Positions 5,578-7,007 of a DNA stretch of 7,007 nt are shown here, piece by piece (the first letter of the stretch is position 1; each line of letters begins with the position of its first letter). Source of the DNA: Hyphomonadaceae bacterium (GTDB lineage: Bacteria; Pseudomonadota; Alphaproteobacteria; Caulobacterales; Aquidulcibacteraceae); NCBI GenBank assembly GCA_016791325.1, contig JAEUMU010000106.1, forward strand, positions 1-7,007, read 5' to 3'. Position numbers and translations under genes: made by a program. The notes beneath the pieces were generated by a model. The model did no database searches and was not told the origin of the DNA. It saw only the letters and a program-made list of their open reading frames with translations.

Positions 5578-7007
5578 ATGGACGTCCGCGCCGCTGAAAT
5601 CTCCGCCATCCTCAAAGAACAGATCAAAGGCTTCGGCACGGAAGCGAAGGTCGCTGAAGTCGGCCGGGTTCTGTCCGTGGGTGACGGCATCGCCCGCGTC
5701 TATGGTCTGGAAAACGTCCAGGCTGGCGAAATGGTCGAGTTTCCGGGCGGCGTGAAGGGCATGGCGCTCAACCTCGAGCGCGACAATGTCGGCGTCGTCA
5801 TCTTCGGCGAAGACCGTGGCCTCAAGGAAGGCGATACGGTCAAGCGGCTTGGCGAAATCGTGGACGTGCCGGTCGGCAAGGGGCTGCTGGGCCGCGTGGT
5901 CGATCCCCTCGGCAACCCGATCGACGGCAAGGGTCCGATCCAGGCCGCTGAGCGCCGCACCGTCGACGTGAAGGCGCCGGGCATCATCCCGCGCAAGTCC
6001 GTGCATGAGCCGATGCAAACCGGCATCAAGGCCATCGACGCGCTGATCCCGATCGGCCGCGGCCAGCGCGAGCTCATCATCGGCGACCGCCAAACTGGCA
6101 AAACCGCCGTCGCGCTCGACACCATCCTCTATCAGCGCGAAGCCCACGATAAGAACGCGCCCGAGAGCGAGAAGCTCTATTGTATCTATGTCGTCGTCGG
6201 CCAGAAGCGCTCAACCGTCGCGCAGCTGGTCAAGACGCTCGAAGATCGCGGCGCGCTGAAATACTCCATCATCGTCGCCGCTACTGCGTCGGAGCCGGCG
6301 CCGTTGCAATATCTTGCGCCGATGTCCGGCTGCGCCATGGGCGAATACTTCCGCGACAACGGCATGCACGCGCTCATCATCTATGATGACTTGTCCAAGC
6401 AGGCCGTTGCTTATCGCCAGATGTCGTTGCTGTTGCGCCGCCCGCCGGGCCGCGAAGCCTATCCGGGCGATGTGTTCTATCTCCACTCCCGCCTGCTTGA
6501 GCGCGCCGCCAAGCTGAACGAAGACAACGGCTCCGGTTCGCTCACCGCGTTGCCGATCATCGAAACCCAGGCGAACGACGTGTCCGCCTACATCCCCACC
6601 AACGTCATCTCGATCACGGACGGCCAGATCTTCCTCGAAACCGATCTCTTTTTCCAAGGCATCCGTCCGGCGCTGAACGTCGGCATCTCGGTGTCGCGCG
6701 TCGGCGGCAACGCTCAGATCAAGGCGATGAAGCAGGTGGCCGGCCCGCTCAAGGGCGAGCTCGCGCAGTATCGCGAAATGGCCGCCTTCGCCAAGTTCGG
6801 CTCCGATCTCGACGCCGCCACGCAACGCCTGCTGAACCGCGGCGCGCGTCTCACCGAGCTGTTGAAGCAGCCGCAATTCTCGCCGGTGCCGGTCGAGGAG
6901 CAGGTGGTGCTGATCTATGCCGGCACGCGCGGCTATCTCGATAAGGTCGATGTGAACAATGTCGGCCGCTACGAGAAGGAACTCGTCAGCTGGCTGCGTT
7001 CGAAGAA
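5578..7007 (+). CDS. atpA: F0F1 ATP synthase subunit alpha (3' end outside window)
   Basis: This frame encodes 476 residues, continuing off the right edge; full alpha subunits have about 505-515, so some 30-35 are missing. Alpha forms the F1 head with beta and carries the non-catalytic nucleotide sites. Visible marks are the N-terminal helix that contacts delta ([16 protein letters not shown]), the Walker A loop GDRQTGKT (169-176, the same numbering as in E. coli), the Walker B strand ALIIYDDL (265-272), [16 protein letters not shown] (295-310), and the ATPase alpha/beta signature [10 protein letters not shown] (364-373). The arginine finger that reaches the catalytic beta site is Arg374. Every key residue is present, and the gene looks fully functional. 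The ATG at 5578 has an AAGAGG ribosome site 7 bases upstream. The downstream genes are expected to be atpG, atpD and atpC but lie beyond the window. Confidence 0.98.
   Translation, partial: MDVRAAEISAILKEQIKGFGTEAKVAEVGRVLSVGDGIARVYGLENVQAGEMVEFPGGVKGMALNLERDNVGVVIFGEDRGLKEGDTVKRLGEIVDVPVGKGLLGRVVDPLGNPIDGKGPIQAAERRTVDVKAPGIIPRKSVHEPMQTGIKAIDALIPIGRGQRELIIGDRQTGKTAVALDTILYQREAHDKNAPESEKLYCIYVVVGQKRSTVAQLVKTLEDRGALKYSIIVAATASEPAPLQYLAPMSGCAMGEYFRDNGMHALIIYDDLSKQAVAYRQMSLLLRRPPGREAYPGDVFYLHSRLLERAAKLNEDNGSGSLTALPIIETQANDVSAYIPTNVISITDGQIFLETDLFFQGIRPALNVGISVSRVGGNAQIKAMKQVAGPLKGELAQYREMAAFAKFGSDLDAATQRLLNRGARLTELLKQPQFSPVPVEEQVVLIYAGTRGYLDKVDVNNVGRYEKELVSWLRSK

Noticed and set aside
5296..6147. 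A 283-codon minus-strand open frame antisense to atpH and atpA
   Set aside because: It lies over highly conserved ATP synthase genes whose codon constraints create open antisense frames. Its product has no recognisable feature.
6211..6876. A 221-codon minus-strand open frame antisense to atpA
   Set aside because: Same reason: it shadows a strongly conserved coding frame and has low-complexity charged composition.

Overview
The window is GC-rich chromosomal DNA with the look of an alphaproteobacterium. The main clue is the ATP synthase locus, where the delta gene (atpH) is followed directly by the alpha gene (atpA). That order is typical of the alphaproteobacterial atpHAGDC cluster, which is separated from the F0 genes. 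A small FlgC-like protein and a metabolite:H+ symporter with a large periplasmic insert also fit this class, but genus and species cannot be read from the sequence.

Layout: everything from the left edge to about 4767 is on the minus strand, and everything after about 4988 is on the plus strand. Reading in the direction of transcription, the minus-strand genes are: a 569-residue MFS transporter of the metabolite:H+ symporter type (4767 to 3058); a 77-residue FlgC-like protein (2968 to 2735); a TerC-family membrane protein (2618 to 1803); a small lipoprotein of unknown function (1810 to 1283); and a MATE-family efflux transporter that starts with GTG at 1245 and runs off the left edge. TerC and the lipoprotein overlap by 8 bases. 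The MATE gene follows after 37 bases, so these three probably form one envelope-related operon. The plus strand carries complete atpH and most of atpA, 29 bases apart, the beginning of the F1 operon. The MFS gene and the atp operon diverge from a 220-base intergenic region that must hold both promoters.

Functionally this is mostly housekeeping and transport: energy conservation (F1 ATP synthase), solute uptake by proton symport, drug or metabolite efflux, and a TerC protein of the type linked in other bacteria to metal homeostasis. I saw no CRISPR array, insertion sequence, tRNA, rRNA, phage gene or toxin-antitoxin pair, and nothing that amounts to a new multi-gene system. No gene-free stretch exceeds 300 bases. 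Points deserving a second look are a perfect 10-bp inverted repeat that would bury the terC ribosome-binding site, the roughly 130-residue cysteine-pair insert in the MFS transporter, the very short FlgC-like protein, and the coupled terC/lipoprotein junction.
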